DNA from: Nothopassalora personata
Lineage: Eukaryota; Ascomycota; Dothideomycetes; Mycosphaerellales; Mycosphaerellaceae
Assembly: GCA_033816765.1 (NCBI GenBank)
Contig: CM066288.1
Span: 4,154,001-4,218,000 of the forward strand
Length of the DNA stretch: 64,000 nt
Direction: 5' to 3'
Notes under the pieces: model-generated
The model's database searches: none
Told to the model about the DNA's origin: nothing
What the model saw: the letters and a program-made list of their open reading frames with translations, nothing else
Made by a program: the position numbers and the translations under genes
Part shown: one piece after another, positions 12,001 through 22,274 of the stretch
Layout of the letters: each line of letters begins with the position of its first letter
Position numbering within the stretch: position 1 is the stretch's first letter

Positions 12001-13220
12001 CATATCGCTCAGAGGAGAATGCGCACATCGAAGACATCGCAGCGCCTCGGCATCAACGTTCTGCTGTGATGTCAGCCACGTTCAACTCGGACTACCGAGA
12101 GCTGTTGGTTGGAACAGAAAACGGCCGTATCGACTTATTCACTGTTGGTGGACAATCAAGAGCTAAGCCGCAGCAGTTCAAACTTCACACTGCATCTGCG
12201 CCAGAGCAAAAACAGCAGGACCCATACGAGGCTACTCACTCATTGTTAGCGACAGGACAGATCGAGCTGCAGCCATGTGGCGCGATGCCGTTCCGTCAGG
12301 CAGTACAAGGACCTAACTACAGCGGGCCATTCCTTGCGCCATCTGCAGAAGAGACCATGCAGGCTGAAGCTGCATACCAAGACGCTCTGACGCGGCAACA
12401 CGAGAACAGCATGACACGTGCCGCTGATATGACTGAGCAAGATGACGATGAGGACGTCTTGAAGGCTAGCAAGAAAGTGCAAGAGATGCAGAGAATCATC
12501 GACAATCTTCAAGAGCGCCTTGAGCATTTCTCTTTTGCACAACCAAAAGCGGAGCAGTTCCAACGCTCTTTGCTCAAAGCGGAACAAGCGCGCAAAGCAC
12601 TTGAAGCGTCAGGTATCGATACGCATCCTTGCGATCTTGACTGCAATTTCCTGCCTGGCGCCGACGAAGTCGAAGACTCCGGTCGCTCAGAGCTTCGTAT
12701 TCCTGGTATGCTACGCGCTGTAGATCTCCATGCGGTTCGTGCCAAGAACGAAGAGACAGATGATGCGTGCGCCATGTGCTATCCCACGAATGTCTTGAAC
12801 AGACATGGAGTGAGGACGTACTGCTCGTCGTGTTCCTTGAAAAGAGCGAATCTGACTACGGCATGCAGTCGATGCTCCGCGCCGGCTCGAGTCAAGACTG
12901 ACAAGACGAAGACGACGTTGTGTGAGCGATGCTCGTTCGCTTGCTTCCGCTGTGGACAGACGGCAGATCTTGACACCAACGGCGATGGCATGAAGACTGT
13001 GACATGTACGTCTTGTGCTCTCGTCTGGGAGGGCGATGTTTTGGGATATCAGCTTGTCTCTTCCACCGGCGGGGCCCGGAGACGACGCCGCTTGTCTTCT
13101 GAGGAGTTTCCTACTAGGGTTGGGAGGGACTGGGAGCAGTTCGCAGACGGGGAGCGTGAGCACTATGCCTCGCTATGGGATAACAAGCCGCAGGACGAAT
13201 GGCTAGAGCATAGCAGATAG
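9042..13220 (+). CDS. WD40 protein with SANT-like domain and Cys-rich tail
   Basis: One exon of 1392 residues. Order of parts: an acidic N-terminus with VIDLCSSDEDE at residues 3-13, matching a SUMO-interacting motif; a long disordered Ser/Arg/Pro region; a Myb/SANT-like segment near 450-495 (YTHEDRQLMKRLKEVEGLPW then GRSLGSIQVHYSTK); a WD40-type propeller near 610-1040 (for example NLVATGSADGMVYVFDQRG and RLYSGSSDGIIKVWNP); a coiled coil near 1135-1190; and a tail near 1240-1330 with repeated CxxC pairs (CAMC, CSSC, CSRC, CERC, CFRC, CTSC) suggesting zinc binding. This suggests a nuclear chromatin or ubiquitin-ligase adaptor. A link to DIM-9/Raf1-type WD40 adaptors is possible but unproven. 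Confidence 0.85.
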   Translation: MSVIDLCSSDEDEHEDPSPRKSALDSFVPRKEKVVNAGSGSGLNDRDAVENNGQQQTQSNHPKGSTPRVHEARSIGIAPASTNSGYNANGYNVGLANESSSRQNLQSTSYTPRASDGIRKDQPNGERISPYHNFTPKEASLAALLAGVAENDNDSLEQLRSSMGKRGFVSPPAEQRRSGGVDKSGRYQDHRPSGGVNRHNGIQKAQPRKSDGAVKPFQQFTGTTPSRFGDPRESRIGNNATLITPEPRSVPQHAPRPRVDTSREHDPSREHDPSSEHAHSGAGSTISKTPAATPKDTSPGQSFKRTVVPTAENQALETSAKRRRIHDGVPPPRESVTSTDVVTRSRSSFVDRTDPASERVTYSEEPDLPATRPFQQNATSEPRVAASLPQPTTTVSSLPLDRQLEAQVLREAASLRPSHSDPELLTNVVTAPIVSAAKPLTAGKGKSNAYTHEDRQLMKRLKEVEGLPWDEIMPYFPGRSLGSIQVHYSTKVKGRRLESAKDFPARPQIMPSANKRRARGGGPSAMDGFVSLASICNAGGESREQHEIYESYDPKAHPSHLFRQDRAYPNSESRLLRLRELGLSGTHAWGRSAQKAREELRNHVVKGHSLQKQYHGTSGDVVALTWSANDDRFVAGSIAISDAQSMQYNMSRNLLLGDAETGELRELVEHHVARPAVDDDANVNGLHAMRESQDPRLFLTVTAAGFSPEGDKLYTAGTDKQLRMYSTDKELSEVDCRYAVPHAASVDLLSVHAKAAVATGCHSASSNVNVYSCSNTNFIHSVAFSPSRRNLEVSVPIYPSSLKWGRAHHHSNYLLAGFAGDEEKAHAGETCLWDVTTGQSVELRTATRNVFDVAWNPCPSPASVAFAVAALSTGTQVSKGTRSVVHLFAPRQQYARRVKTLECRANDLNDVVFCPHDDNLVATGSADGMVYVFDQRGPDTPLHTLEHGKSVLVEDSPDTGVRFLSWGATASRLYSGSSDGIIKVWNPYRSEENAHIEDIAAPRHQRSAVMSATFNSDYRELLVGTENGRIDLFTVGGQSRAKPQQFKLHTASAPEQKQQDPYEATHSLLATGQIELQPCGAMPFRQAVQGPNYSGPFLAPSAEETMQAEAAYQDALTRQHENSMTRAADMTEQDDDEDVLKASKKVQEMQRIIDNLQERLEHFSFAQPKAEQFQRSLLKAEQARKALEASGIDTHPCDLDCNFLPGADEVEDSGRSELRIPGMLRAVDLHAVRAKNEETDDACAMCYPTNVLNRHGVRTYCSSCSLKRANLTTACSRCSAPARVKTDKTKTTLCERCSFACFRCGQTADLDTNGDGMKTVTCTSCALVWEGDVLGYQLVSSTGGARRRRRLSSEEFPTRVGRDWEQFADGEREHYASLWDNKPQDEWLEHSR
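9823..9876 (+). repeat. 18-bp in-frame tandem repeat in WD40 gene
   Basis: Two identical 18-bp units (9823-9840, 9841-9858) are followed by a diverged third. They encode a six-residue repeat of the type SREHDP in the disordered region, so copy-number change would keep the frame. Confidence 0.9.
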
Positions 13221-14390
13221 ATGACGCAGTATACGCGTGTTAGCAACTTCGTGCCTGCGTCCGCGTTCGCCTACATGTGTGCCTATATGTAGGCAGAGCA
13301 TGCGTGACGTGTAAGCCTGTGATACAGGCGACTGCTGTCTCTGTGTGTGAAGGTGATAACTGTATTTCATAGAGCAGCTAGCAAGGGTGTTCTGACCAAG
13401 GCCTTGGATCTGCCGATGCAGGTTGACGAATGATCGGGGTGGTACACGTGAGGGAGTCGAGGTAGAAGACTCTTTTCATGAGGAGCCTCGACTCGCGCTC
13501 CGTGGTGGCGTCCTGCCGACGGAGACGGGCGTCGTCAGCAGGAGTGTGTGCATATACGGATAGAATATAGAATCATCATCAACAAGCTCATCTCGAAGTA
13601 CAGTACATACTACTTACTACATAGCATATACCCATTGGACTTGTCGACCGCCAATCTCGCCGCATAGAAGTACCCACCTGCCAACCCTCCGACACCATCA
13701 CGTGCCGCGCAGGTCTCAACGTGCGCGTATCGCTTAGCACCGGGCGCCGGCCTTGTGGACACTTGACGACAAGGGTGCAGCACCTCGTGCACGCCAGAGA
13801 CAGCGGAGCACACGCACAGCATTCCTCGAACCCTTTTATTCAATTCATACTTTCTCCCTCTGCCCGCTACTGGAGTCTCAGGGCTGCTCCAAGCCAGCCC
13901 TCGTGCCCCATTCAAAATTCCGTTCAATACCGCAACCAGTGCCAGGAAGCCTGCCAACATTCCCCTACACACCCTCAGCTCCGCCAGTGGCAGGAGACGG
14001 AGCAGCAGCGACGAGGGCGAGGAGAAAGAGCATAGACGGGCAGCGGGCCGGAGGTCAGACTCGTTTGATACAGTCAGCGAGGAGGGGAGTGACTTTTCGC
14101 TTTGGAGCGATACGGGCGATCTGGTGGATCAGCTTGCGGATGAGGAGGACCCCCTTGCGGCGAGACTACGGCAGGATCACCTTGAAGCTGGGGGCGAGAG
14201 GAGAGGACCAAATAGACAGAGTCAACGCGTGCGGTACGCGAGCCATTCGAACCACAACGAGAAAGGGCGGGACGGACACGGATACGGCCGAGGACGACAC
14301 GCTGGCGTAGTCAAGAGAAAGGAAGACATCGAAGTTCCGAGCCCTCCGTGGAGGCCATTGAATTGGGGACAAAAATTCCTCGCCGCAACC
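13221..14390. other. Intergenic and long leader of transporter gene
   Basis: Frames here (for example 13753-14310) lack homology. The transporter frame runs open upstream to 14124, but there it begins with GTG and has low-complexity sequence without a membrane segment, so I treat it as leader. Confidence 0.5.
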
Positions 14391-16183
14391 ATGGCGCCCG
14401 GCGATGGCCCTTCACGCATGCACGGCCTGCACGGCAAGAAGTTAATCTACTTCTTGTCAATCTTCGTATCCCTAGGAGTGTTCCTCTTCGGTTACGATCA
14501 GGGCGTCATGTCCGGCATCATCACTGGGCCTTTCTTCAAGGACTACTTCAACCAGCCTTCTGCAGCGGAGATAGGCACCATGGTCGCGATCCTGGAAGTA
14601 GGCGCCTTCATCTCTAGTCTGTGCGTGGGACGGATTGGAGATATGATTGGGAGGAAGAAGACGATCCTTTATGGCGCGCTGGTCTTCGTGGTGGGAGGTG
14701 CGATTCAGACTTTCGCTACGGGCATGCCGATGATGATGGTGGGCAGATTTATCGCTGGGTTGGGAGTGGGTGCGCTCAGTACGATTGTGCCGGTGTACCA
14801 GAGTGAGATCAGTCCTCCGCACAATCGCGGCAAGTTGGCGTGTATTGAGTTCTCGGGGAACATCTTTGGGTATATGTGCAGTGTGTGGGTGGATTATTTC
14901 TGCAGCTATATTCATGGCGATTGGGCGTGGCGCGTGCCGTTGCTCCTGCAAGTCGTCATGGGTGGACTGCTTGCGGTGGGCAGTTTCTTGATTGTGGAAT
15001 CGCCGAGATGGCTTCTGGATAATGATCATGACGAGGAGGGGATTGTGGTTATTGCCAACCTCTACGGCAAAGGTGACATTCACAACACCAAGGCTAGGGA
15101 CGAGTACCGCGAGATCAAAATGAACGTCCTCCTGGCGCGGCAAGAAGGCGAGCGCTCATACGCGGATATGTTCAAGCGGTACTACAAGCGCGTGTTCATT
15201 GCCATGTCCGCGCAGGCTCTGGCACAGCTGAACGGTATCAACGTGATATCTTACTACGCACCACTGGTCTTCGAACAAGCTGGCTGGGTTGGTCGCGATG
15301 CAATTTTGATGACTGGCATCAATGGCATTACTTACCTCCTGTCAACCATCCCACCCTGGTACATCGTCGACAGCTGGGGACGACGCTTTATTTTGCTCTC
15401 AGGTGCGCTGATGATGGTCTTCTCGCTATCCGCCATCTCTTACTTCATCTACATCGACATACATTGGACACCGACAGCCGTGGTCATATTCGTCATGATC
15501 TACAACGCAGCGTTCGGATACTCCTGGGGACCAATTCCATGGTTGTACCCACCAGAAATCCTACCACTAACGATTCGAGCAAAGGGCGCAAGTCTATCCA
15601 CCGCCACGAACTGGGCCTTTAACTGGCTGGTCGGAGAAATGACCCCAATCCTACAAGAAGCGATCAAGTGGCGCCTCTACCTGCTCCACGCCTTCTTCTG
15701 CGCCGTCAGTTTCGTCGTTGGTAAGCAGCACCCTCGCATCCCTTCCCTCTCCTTCACCGCATCCCCAACTAACACCCACCCCTCCCAGTCTGGTTCATCT
15801 ACCCCGAAACCGCCAACATCCGCCTCGAAGACATGAACTCCATCTTCGGCGACGCCACAACCATCGCCCCAACCCCCGAGACTCTCGCCGAAGCCGAATC
15901 CATCTTCAGCGAAGGAGCTCGCTCCCCAGTCCCCTCCTTCCGCCTCAACGGCGGCGACCGCGAAGCGCAGCAAGATGCCAACATCCCAGACATGGACCTT
16001 CAACCTCCAGATGTAGCGATCCAGGATGGAAAGCCGCTGCTCTCGAAAGATGGGGACGAGGGTGAAGGTGTGGGGGGATGGATCAGTAGTGTTGTGAAGC
16101 GGGCGAAGGGAGAGGGGAACGGAGCTAGTAGTCAGGGCGGGAGTGGGAGGTATAGGAGAGTTGGGCAGGAGGATGATAGATGA
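14391..16183 (+). CDS. MFS sugar (hexose-type) transporter
   Basis: Exons 14391-15720 and 15789-16183 encode 574 residues; the 68-nt intron (GTAAGC..CCCAG) restores VVWFIYPETANIRLEDM. The start is ATG in accATGg context, giving MAPGDGPSRMHGLHGKKL before the first helix. Sugar-porter signatures are present: FGYDQGVMSG, GRIGDMIGRKK, VESPRWLL, LAQLNGINVISYY and PWLYPPEILPLTIRAKG. About twelve membrane spans are expected. A cytoplasmic tail of about 125 residues follows the last helix and is longer than in minimal transporters; Ser/Asp-rich, it may be regulatory. Family knowledge predicts proton-coupled or facilitated hexose uptake at the plasma membrane; the sugar cannot be read. The final signature is PETA rather than the usual PETK/PETR. 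Confidence 0.92.
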
Positions 16184-16864
16184 GGGGTGAGAGCCAGGGA
16201 GGGAGGGCTATTAGAACTACATGATGTCGAGAGCGTTCTGAGCGTTATGTGGTGCATGGAGGGGCATGTATCATCTAGGGCGGTGGGGGAAATTCGGAGA
16301 AATATAGAGGGGAAGGTGTGTGATTTTACGACGTCTCTCTGCCGGAAGTCGCATAACCACAGGGATGTGCTTGTCACAGCGCTCCGTGTGGCAGTCTACA
16401 TAGTGTACGGGGCAATGATACGATGTGCACACAGTATCTTCGAACGGCTTTCGCGGACTACATTTTCGTGAAAACGAGAATCATCAAGAGCTAAGGAAGA
16501 AACTTGTTCAAATTTCATCCACTCATGAAGTATTTATTATACAAGTTCCGTCCAGCTCACCCCGTCTCAACCACACGTCAGCTTGCGACAATCATCCACC
16601 AGCAGCAGCAGCAGCAGGCCGGGCCGTCAAAACCTGAAGAAAGCCGCGTTCGTTTGTCAAGAACCATTTTCAGCACGCGATCCCACCAACGCCGACGTCG
16701 CCGCCCATTCTTACCTGGTATATCTGCTCATGAAACGCCCTGGTATGCAAAAAAGGGTGGTTCTTCACCGGCTCGTTACAATAAAGTCCGTAGCCAGGTA
16801 AGTGCTGTGTCCAAGTTCTTCAATCACTCGTTCGAGTCTTCTCGCGGCGCGGGAAAAGCAGGTC
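16184..16864. other. Convergent intergenic region
   Basis: Holds the 3' ends of the transporter (+) and the Ase1 gene (-). A short AGC trinucleotide run lies at 16601-16618. No gene is supported; ORFs here are composition artefacts. Confidence 0.5.
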
Positions 16865-19332
16865 TTAAGACGTCTCGCCGACCTCCCCGTCATCGGTCCA
16901 GCCGGCCTCGCTCCCTTCGACCCAATTGCTTTCTTGAACGACGGGTCGCTCGCGGACCTTCTTCACAGCTCCGACCAGGCCTGACGCGGTGCCGGGTCGC
17001 TTGTGCTGGGCTGCCATGCATTGTTGCGATGCTTTGACTTTGGCATAGTATGAATCAGTAGCAACATCTTCATCGGCGTCGGAGTTGTCTGTGTAGGTCT
17101 CCCAATTCTCGCTTCCGCTGGCTTGGGAACCAGACATGACCGAGGACGTGTTCGATGTCGCTCGGGAGAATGCAGGTGCCATTGGGTAGTCCGTCCGGCG
17201 CATGGGTCGTGAAGCCTGGGAAGATGCCAAAGAGTGGCCAGAGCGGTTCGACGAAGCGTGGCTCGATACAGAGTGCATGCTCGAGTACTGGTCGTTCCGG
17301 CGGTATCTGCTACCGTCATCATACGGATCGTCCGGCTGCATGTGTCGAATGACGCTGTTGCTGCGCTCGAGATCAAGGCCATTCTCCTTGTTGCTGTTGA
17401 CCGGGGTTGGTGTGGGTGGAATGAAAAGGTCTTGCATCTTTGGCGGAGGTGCCCGTGGTGGTCCCATGTTGCCTGGATGACCGCGAATTGTGCCCCTGAG
17501 ATTGGGCTCTGATTGTTGCTCGTCAGGGCCATTCCTGCCCTGTAGTCGGCGCTCGGGCGAATTCTCGCCATCTCGGAGTGCACTCATTGGCAGTCGCGAC
17601 CCTGATGCGCCCGGAATCTTCGATGGACTGGTCTTCGAAGGTCCCATGAAGGACGCGCCGAGCGTTGAGGCTCCCATCGTAGAGCTGCCCAATACACTGC
17701 GACCAAGGGTGGCCGTAGGAGTCTTGCTGCGTGGTGGTGGGGCTCCTCGCATCGTGCCACCACTTCTACTTTGCGATAGCGCTGCCTTGTCCCTGCCAGC
17801 ACTCTTTGGTGCGTCTCGAGTACCAGACAGAGCATTTGGAGTCTTGCTTCGTGGCGGTGGCGCCTTGGATTGGGCAGCGTCAAGCTCGTCCAGGTATCGC
17901 TGGCCGTGTACACAGAAAGGCCGACCATATTCCTCTTCCCACGACTCCAGCGTCCGGCGGAGATCAGCTTCGACCTTGGGCAGCTCTTTTGTGATACGCT
18001 TGCGCATTTTCTCCTCACGAAGCAGCTTACCAGGATCGCGCTTCTCGCCCTTGAGCGTGCCCTTGGACATCAGCCTTGAGGCGTCTTGGCTGCTCTTCTC
18101 GAGATCCTCTCGGTCCTGGATCAGGCTCCTGTGTCGCTCAACAGCTGCAAGTATCGGCATCCGCTGTTCCTTCAACGCCTCAAGACGTGCGATCTCTTGT
18201 TCGTGCGCGGACAGCAGCGCATCCGAGTAGACGTCTGAGAAAGCCGGAGCAAAGTCGAGCATCTCCTCCTCCGAGAAGTAAAGGGTGTCCCAGAGCTGCT
18301 GTAGTTTCACCCGAGCGTCTTCAACGAAGATGTGCAGATTCTGCCGCTTGAGCTCGTTCAGACGTCCCAGCTCGTCCTCGAACTCGTTGATCTGGCGGAG
18401 TCCACAGCCACGGTTGTTGGCCAGAAACTGCTTTCGCTCGCGCTCCTCGACGCCCAATCGATCCCACAGTCCTTCGACTGTCGCCCTCAGCTCCTTGAGC
18501 TTCCTCTCGCGCTGTTGTTTCTCTGCTATAAGCTTATCGCGTCTGGCTGACAGCCGCTTGAGATCGTCCTGATGCAGACCCAACTGCTCTGGGGACTCGC
18601 GCCAGTTCTGCACAATCTGGCTATCGACCTGCGCCTGTGGTGTGCCTAGCTCCGACCACAGGTTGACGATGGTCTCGGCTGTCTGCGCGACTGTCGTGAC
18701 TCGTTGGTTGTATTCGTTGTACACTCTCGTGAACTCGTTATCCAGCTTTGCGACGTAGGTAGCGGACATGTCGAAGTTGGGCGCGACATCGCCATTCTTA
18801 GGTGGCAGCTTGATCTTGATGAAAGATGGCTCCAGGTGGGATGCGTATGATTCGAGGGCTTCGACCAGCTTCTTGACCTGCTCGAAGCGCTCGCGATGGA
18901 GCTTGGCGACCGTGTGCTGTTTCTGCTTGAGGCGCTCGATACAGTTGAGAAGCGGAAATGTGATCTTGAGGCCCTCCGGGTCGGATTCGTAGTCGTCCTT
19001 TGGCCTCGTGTCGTCTAGCGATCGCTCCATCTGGCGGATGGTCTTGATGAGGCGCTTGGCCTCTTCGGTGAGATCATGTTTCTCCTTGGCGACCGAGTTG
19101 AGCTGGTTGTGCAGTGTCTCGGATAGTGCTGAGAAGAGCTACGCGGGGGGGGTTGGTTAGTCGCTGTCAGCCCAGTCTGCTTCAGATGTGGTGGTGGTGG
19201 TGGGTGGTATGGTATATATACCTCCGACTCGCGCGAATCGCGCTCATGGCTGGGCACGCCAATCTCGTCGAAGAAGGCGTGCAGTCGGTCGATGATGGTA
19301 GTGACCTGCTGGGAAAGGTAGGAAGTGTCCAT
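16865..19332 (-). CDS. ASE1: Anaphase spindle midzone protein Ase1 (MAP65/PRC1)
   Basis: Exon 19222-19332 encodes MDTSYLSQQVTTIIDRLHAF and ends in frame at a GTATAT donor. After an 83-nt intron, exon 16865-19138 resumes with LFSALSETLHNQLNSV, giving 794 residues. The first half is coiled coil. The conserved microtubule-binding core contains FLANNRGCGLRQINEFEDEL, LHIFVEDARVKLQQLWDTLY and ESWEEEYGRPFCVHGQRYLD. The C-terminal third is disordered, with two PPPRSKTP copies and many Ser/Thr-Pro sites, the kind of region phosphorylated by Cdk in relatives. MAP65 proteins crosslink antiparallel microtubules in the anaphase midzone. Length lies between the budding- and fission-yeast proteins. Assignment is strong. 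Confidence 0.93.
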
Positions 19333-19921
19333 GATGCGATCGTCGCTGGCCGCAGCTACATAGGCTGCAGAGCATGTGCGGGTACCGACAGCGCAGGCTG
19401 GAATGGAATGCAGCGCCGATTGGGGTCGTGCTGGAGCGCAGCGCGTGGTTGGCTGTCGCAGGCCAATGAGTCAACGTTCTCGAGCCTGCGCAGATGCTCT
19501 CCAACGGCGATGTGCGGCGAATGTGCGGTAACGAGTGTGGTAGGTCGAGTGAGTATGGGACGACGGTCGTGTTCTCGTGGCTCTCCAGTTTATGTCCCTG
19601 GCGTCTCGTGTGGGAGCTTCAGCCTCACACTTCGTTGCTAGGGCAACGCCGCCGGCGCCGCCTGAAAACCATGCCGGATGGCCGACACCCACACTTTTCG
19701 TGACAAAGTCGCGTGGTAGCATCATGTATGTCATGTCATGCATTCACTGCCAGCACTGCTAGCCGACCATCTGCGCGACCCTACTGCACACATTTCATCA
19801 CTACTGCAAGTATGGTTCGAGAAGGCACCCCTGCGCTGTCACTCGTGCATGCCAGCAGCCTCATGACTACGACGACGACGACGACGACGACTCCTCCAGC
19901 CCGTTAAGAGCCGACCGAGCC
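19333..19921. other. Divergent promoter, ASE1/heme oxygenase-like gene
   Basis: This 589-bp gap separates divergent starts and must contain both promoters. It includes the trinucleotide run at 19869-19891. No gene is supported. Confidence 0.5.
19869..19891 (+). repeat. ACG trinucleotide microsatellite
   Basis: Almost eight ACG units lie about 30 bp upstream of the heme-oxygenase-like start codon, inside the likely 5' UTR. Confidence 0.9.
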
Positions 19922-20908
19922 ATGGCATCCACCATTCGACCTTCTCCCTCGCCTTCGCCTTCGCCTTCACCGCCACTGCCTCCAGCCATGAGTACTATTC
20001 CGCCCAGTGCAACATTACCAGGACGAATCAATACTGCTACCCGGAAACAGCACACCGAGCTCAACAGACTGCTGATCAACCGGCTTCCGCTAGCACTCCC
20101 GCCGAATGTAGTCTCACCTTCATTGTACGCCAAGGGGATCGTGCCTTTTGCTCGCATCTTCATCCTGTTTGAGATCGAGTGGGAGCTTCTCACGCGGCAT
20201 GTGCAGAGCAAATCGACGACGGGGCACACACAGCATGACTTGGACGTGCGGCAGTGGCTCGCAAATCTGCGGCCGCAGGGTTTGGCAAGATCGCATCGGC
20301 TGAAGAATGATCTGCAGCACCTCAGGCTTGTTGGTGGAAGAGACATCTACAGCACACCAGAGCTGGGTGACAAGTGGACAAAGGATATGCGACATCTTAT
20401 GCGACAGAAGCCACATGTTCTCGTTGCTTTCGCGTGGGTGTTCTACATGGCAGTCTTCAGCGGTGGCCGGTGGATCAGACAACAGCTTGCCAACGCTGGA
20501 CCTGACTTCTGGAAGGGAGAGGCACAGGAAATTACTCCGCTGAAGGAGACGGCCGAGAAGCTTGCGACACCAAATCCGAAAGATGCCGACCAAAATTTGC
20601 TTTTGGACGTTTCTGGTTATAGCTTCCTCTCCTTCGACAGCGATAACGACGGCGAGGAACTCAAAGCCCTGTTCAAGACGCGCCTTACCCTGGCCGAAGA
20701 ACTCCTCACGCCTGACGAACAGCAAGACGTCATCGACGTTGCCCAACAACTATTCGACAAATCGATCCTCCTCGTCCACGAGCTGAACACGAAAGTTCGT
20801 CGAGAGACCATGTTGCGCTCGGTTAAGAGTCTTGCCTTTCCAACTGTGCTGTGTGTGCTTCTGCTTCTGGTACTGCTGCGGGTGCCTTGGCTTCCTCGCC
20901 TGCTTTAA
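19922..20908 (+). CDS. Heme oxygenase-like protein, tail-anchored
   Basis: A single exon of 328 residues starts at gccATGg. After a Ser-Pro-rich leader (repeated SP dipeptides, residues 8-17) comes TATRKQHTELNRLLINRLPL. The His in this context is where heme oxygenases place the heme-ligating His. Further helical blocks follow (ARIFILFEIEWELL and VLVAFAWVFYMAVFSGGRWI). The C-terminus is one hydrophobic segment (SLAFPTVLCVLLLLVLLRVP), so the protein is likely ER or outer-membrane tail-anchored, as in classical heme oxygenases. Those enzymes open heme to biliverdin, CO and iron. Fungal members are divergent, so activity is not assured; a catalytically inactive heme-oxygenase fold is the main alternative. 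Confidence 0.8.
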   Translation: MASTIRPSPSPSPSPSPPLPPAMSTIPPSATLPGRINTATRKQHTELNRLLINRLPLALPPNVVSPSLYAKGIVPFARIFILFEIEWELLTRHVQSKSTTGHTQHDLDVRQWLANLRPQGLARSHRLKNDLQHLRLVGGRDIYSTPELGDKWTKDMRHLMRQKPHVLVAFAWVFYMAVFSGGRWIRQQLANAGPDFWKGEAQEITPLKETAEKLATPNPKDADQNLLLDVSGYSFLSFDSDNDGEELKALFKTRLTLAEELLTPDEQQDVIDVAQQLFDKSILLVHELNTKVRRETMLRSVKSLAFPTVLCVLLLLVLLRVPWLPRLL

Positions 20909-21428
20909 CCACAGGATAATGCTTTTCTGGAATGTCTGCATTGTCATTCGGGTTTCTTTTGTTGCATCAGCATACAGCGTGGGCGTTGGGCACTAGACGG
21001 CGGGGTGGACATACCCTATCTTTTCATCTGCATGGCTTTTCTGCTTTCTGGGGATGGGCAGAGCATCAACGGCGGCGAGAGCTGCGCACCTGACTGAAGG
21101 CATGGTTGACGATCAAGAGATGGGATGAACAGAACACAGCCGGGATAGAGGGATGAGACGCAGTAGGTATAGCTCTTCTTATCTCGTACTGACGAAGCTG
21201 CGTCTGATGAGGCTCTTTATTCTGCTGATTTGCCACGCCTCCTCGCGCGAGTTGCTCTTTCCTTTTTCATGACGCGTGCAAGGTCTTGGCATCTTGGATC
21301 GCGCTTCAGTTTGCAGGGATCAACGTCGAGCGACACGTGCCACAGCCTTTCAAGCGTTGCTGCTTACAAGCACTTTTTGAGCTCATGCTAGACTCGATAA
21401 AACCCACCACAACACCGACAAGACCGAA
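20909..21428. other. Intergenic, no gene seen
   Basis: Lies between two plus-strand genes: 3' UTR on the left and the promoter of the F-box-like gene on the right. Confidence 0.5.
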
Positions 21429-22274
21429 ATGAACCACCATCACGTCGACCACACTCATCACAAGAACTACCAACCATCGGCAACATTACCACCGACGACT
21501 CTAAACCAATATAGCACCAAGATGGAGAACTCACGACTCAACAATCTTCCTGCTGAGCTCAGAATCCGTGTCTACGAGTTTGCGCTTACAATACCGGACG
21601 GCGTTCCGCTCTATATCACTCACCACGAGCAAAACGAACCGGTTGGCTTAGGTGTGCAGACGGAAGATGCACGAGAGCGCCTCCAGCTGCTGAGCACGTG
21701 CAAGCAAATTCGATATGAGGCTTTGCCAGTGTTCTTTTCCAGGAACTACTTCAGCATCGCAACGGGCATGCTGGCCGACTTTCACGAGGATGAGTCGGAT
21801 TTTCGAAAAGAGGAAGCTTTGAAAGCCACAAAGGCTTGGCTTGCTTCAATATCACCGTGGCTACAGTACATCCGCTATCTGGCGATCGACTCCGAGCAGT
21901 GGCATCCTCACGACGCGGGCGACGACTACGTGGTCTCTTGGCTGCCGCGAGCCCTTAACGAATTCAGGGCGATCATCGCGAATCCTAGAACGCAGGTGGC
22001 GTTATCATTACGAACTTTGTGGAGCAGCATCAACACCACGCAGAGCGCCGCTCGGAACCGGATGGACATTTTCATTGTCCATGGCGACCCGAAGCGAGCG
22101 CGTGCCTCGTTCGACCTGGCTTGCAGAGATCCAGCAGGCATGGTGGCCCAACTGCTTCAGCCAGCGGACTCGAATGCAGACCATGAGTCGCAGCAGAGAC
22201 GCCATGACCTGCAACGATCGCGAGACATGATAGATAGGTTGCTACGCGAATTCGAGAAATCTGCTCCTCCATGA
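21429..22274 (+). CDS. F-box/2EXR-like protein
   Basis: A single exon of 281 residues. The first ATG gives a His/Thr-rich leader; a second ATG at codon 32 (MENSRLNNLPAELRIRVYEF) starts right before the conserved block and may be the true start. LPAELRIRVYEFAL followed by LLSTCKQIRYEALPVFFSRN is the layout of a large family in Dothideomycetes: an F-box-like Leu-Pro motif, then a second conserved strip. Such proteins are usually annotated as F-box-like, so a role in substrate selection for ubiquitin ligases is possible but unproven. The C-terminus is charged and helical. A degraded relative lies at 34041-34925. Confidence 0.7.
   Translation: MNHHHVDHTHHKNYQPSATLPPTTLNQYSTKMENSRLNNLPAELRIRVYEFALTIPDGVPLYITHHEQNEPVGLGVQTEDARERLQLLSTCKQIRYEALPVFFSRNYFSIATGMLADFHEDESDFRKEEALKATKAWLASISPWLQYIRYLAIDSEQWHPHDAGDDYVVSWLPRALNEFRAIIANPRTQVALSLRTLWSSINTTQSAARNRMDIFIVHGDPKRARASFDLACRDPAGMVAQLLQPADSNADHESQQRRHDLQRSRDMIDRLLREFEKSAPP

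Noticed and set aside
13753..14310. 185-codon frame upstream of the sugar transporter
   Set aside because: No recognisable domain, basic low-complexity sequence; more likely transcript leader.
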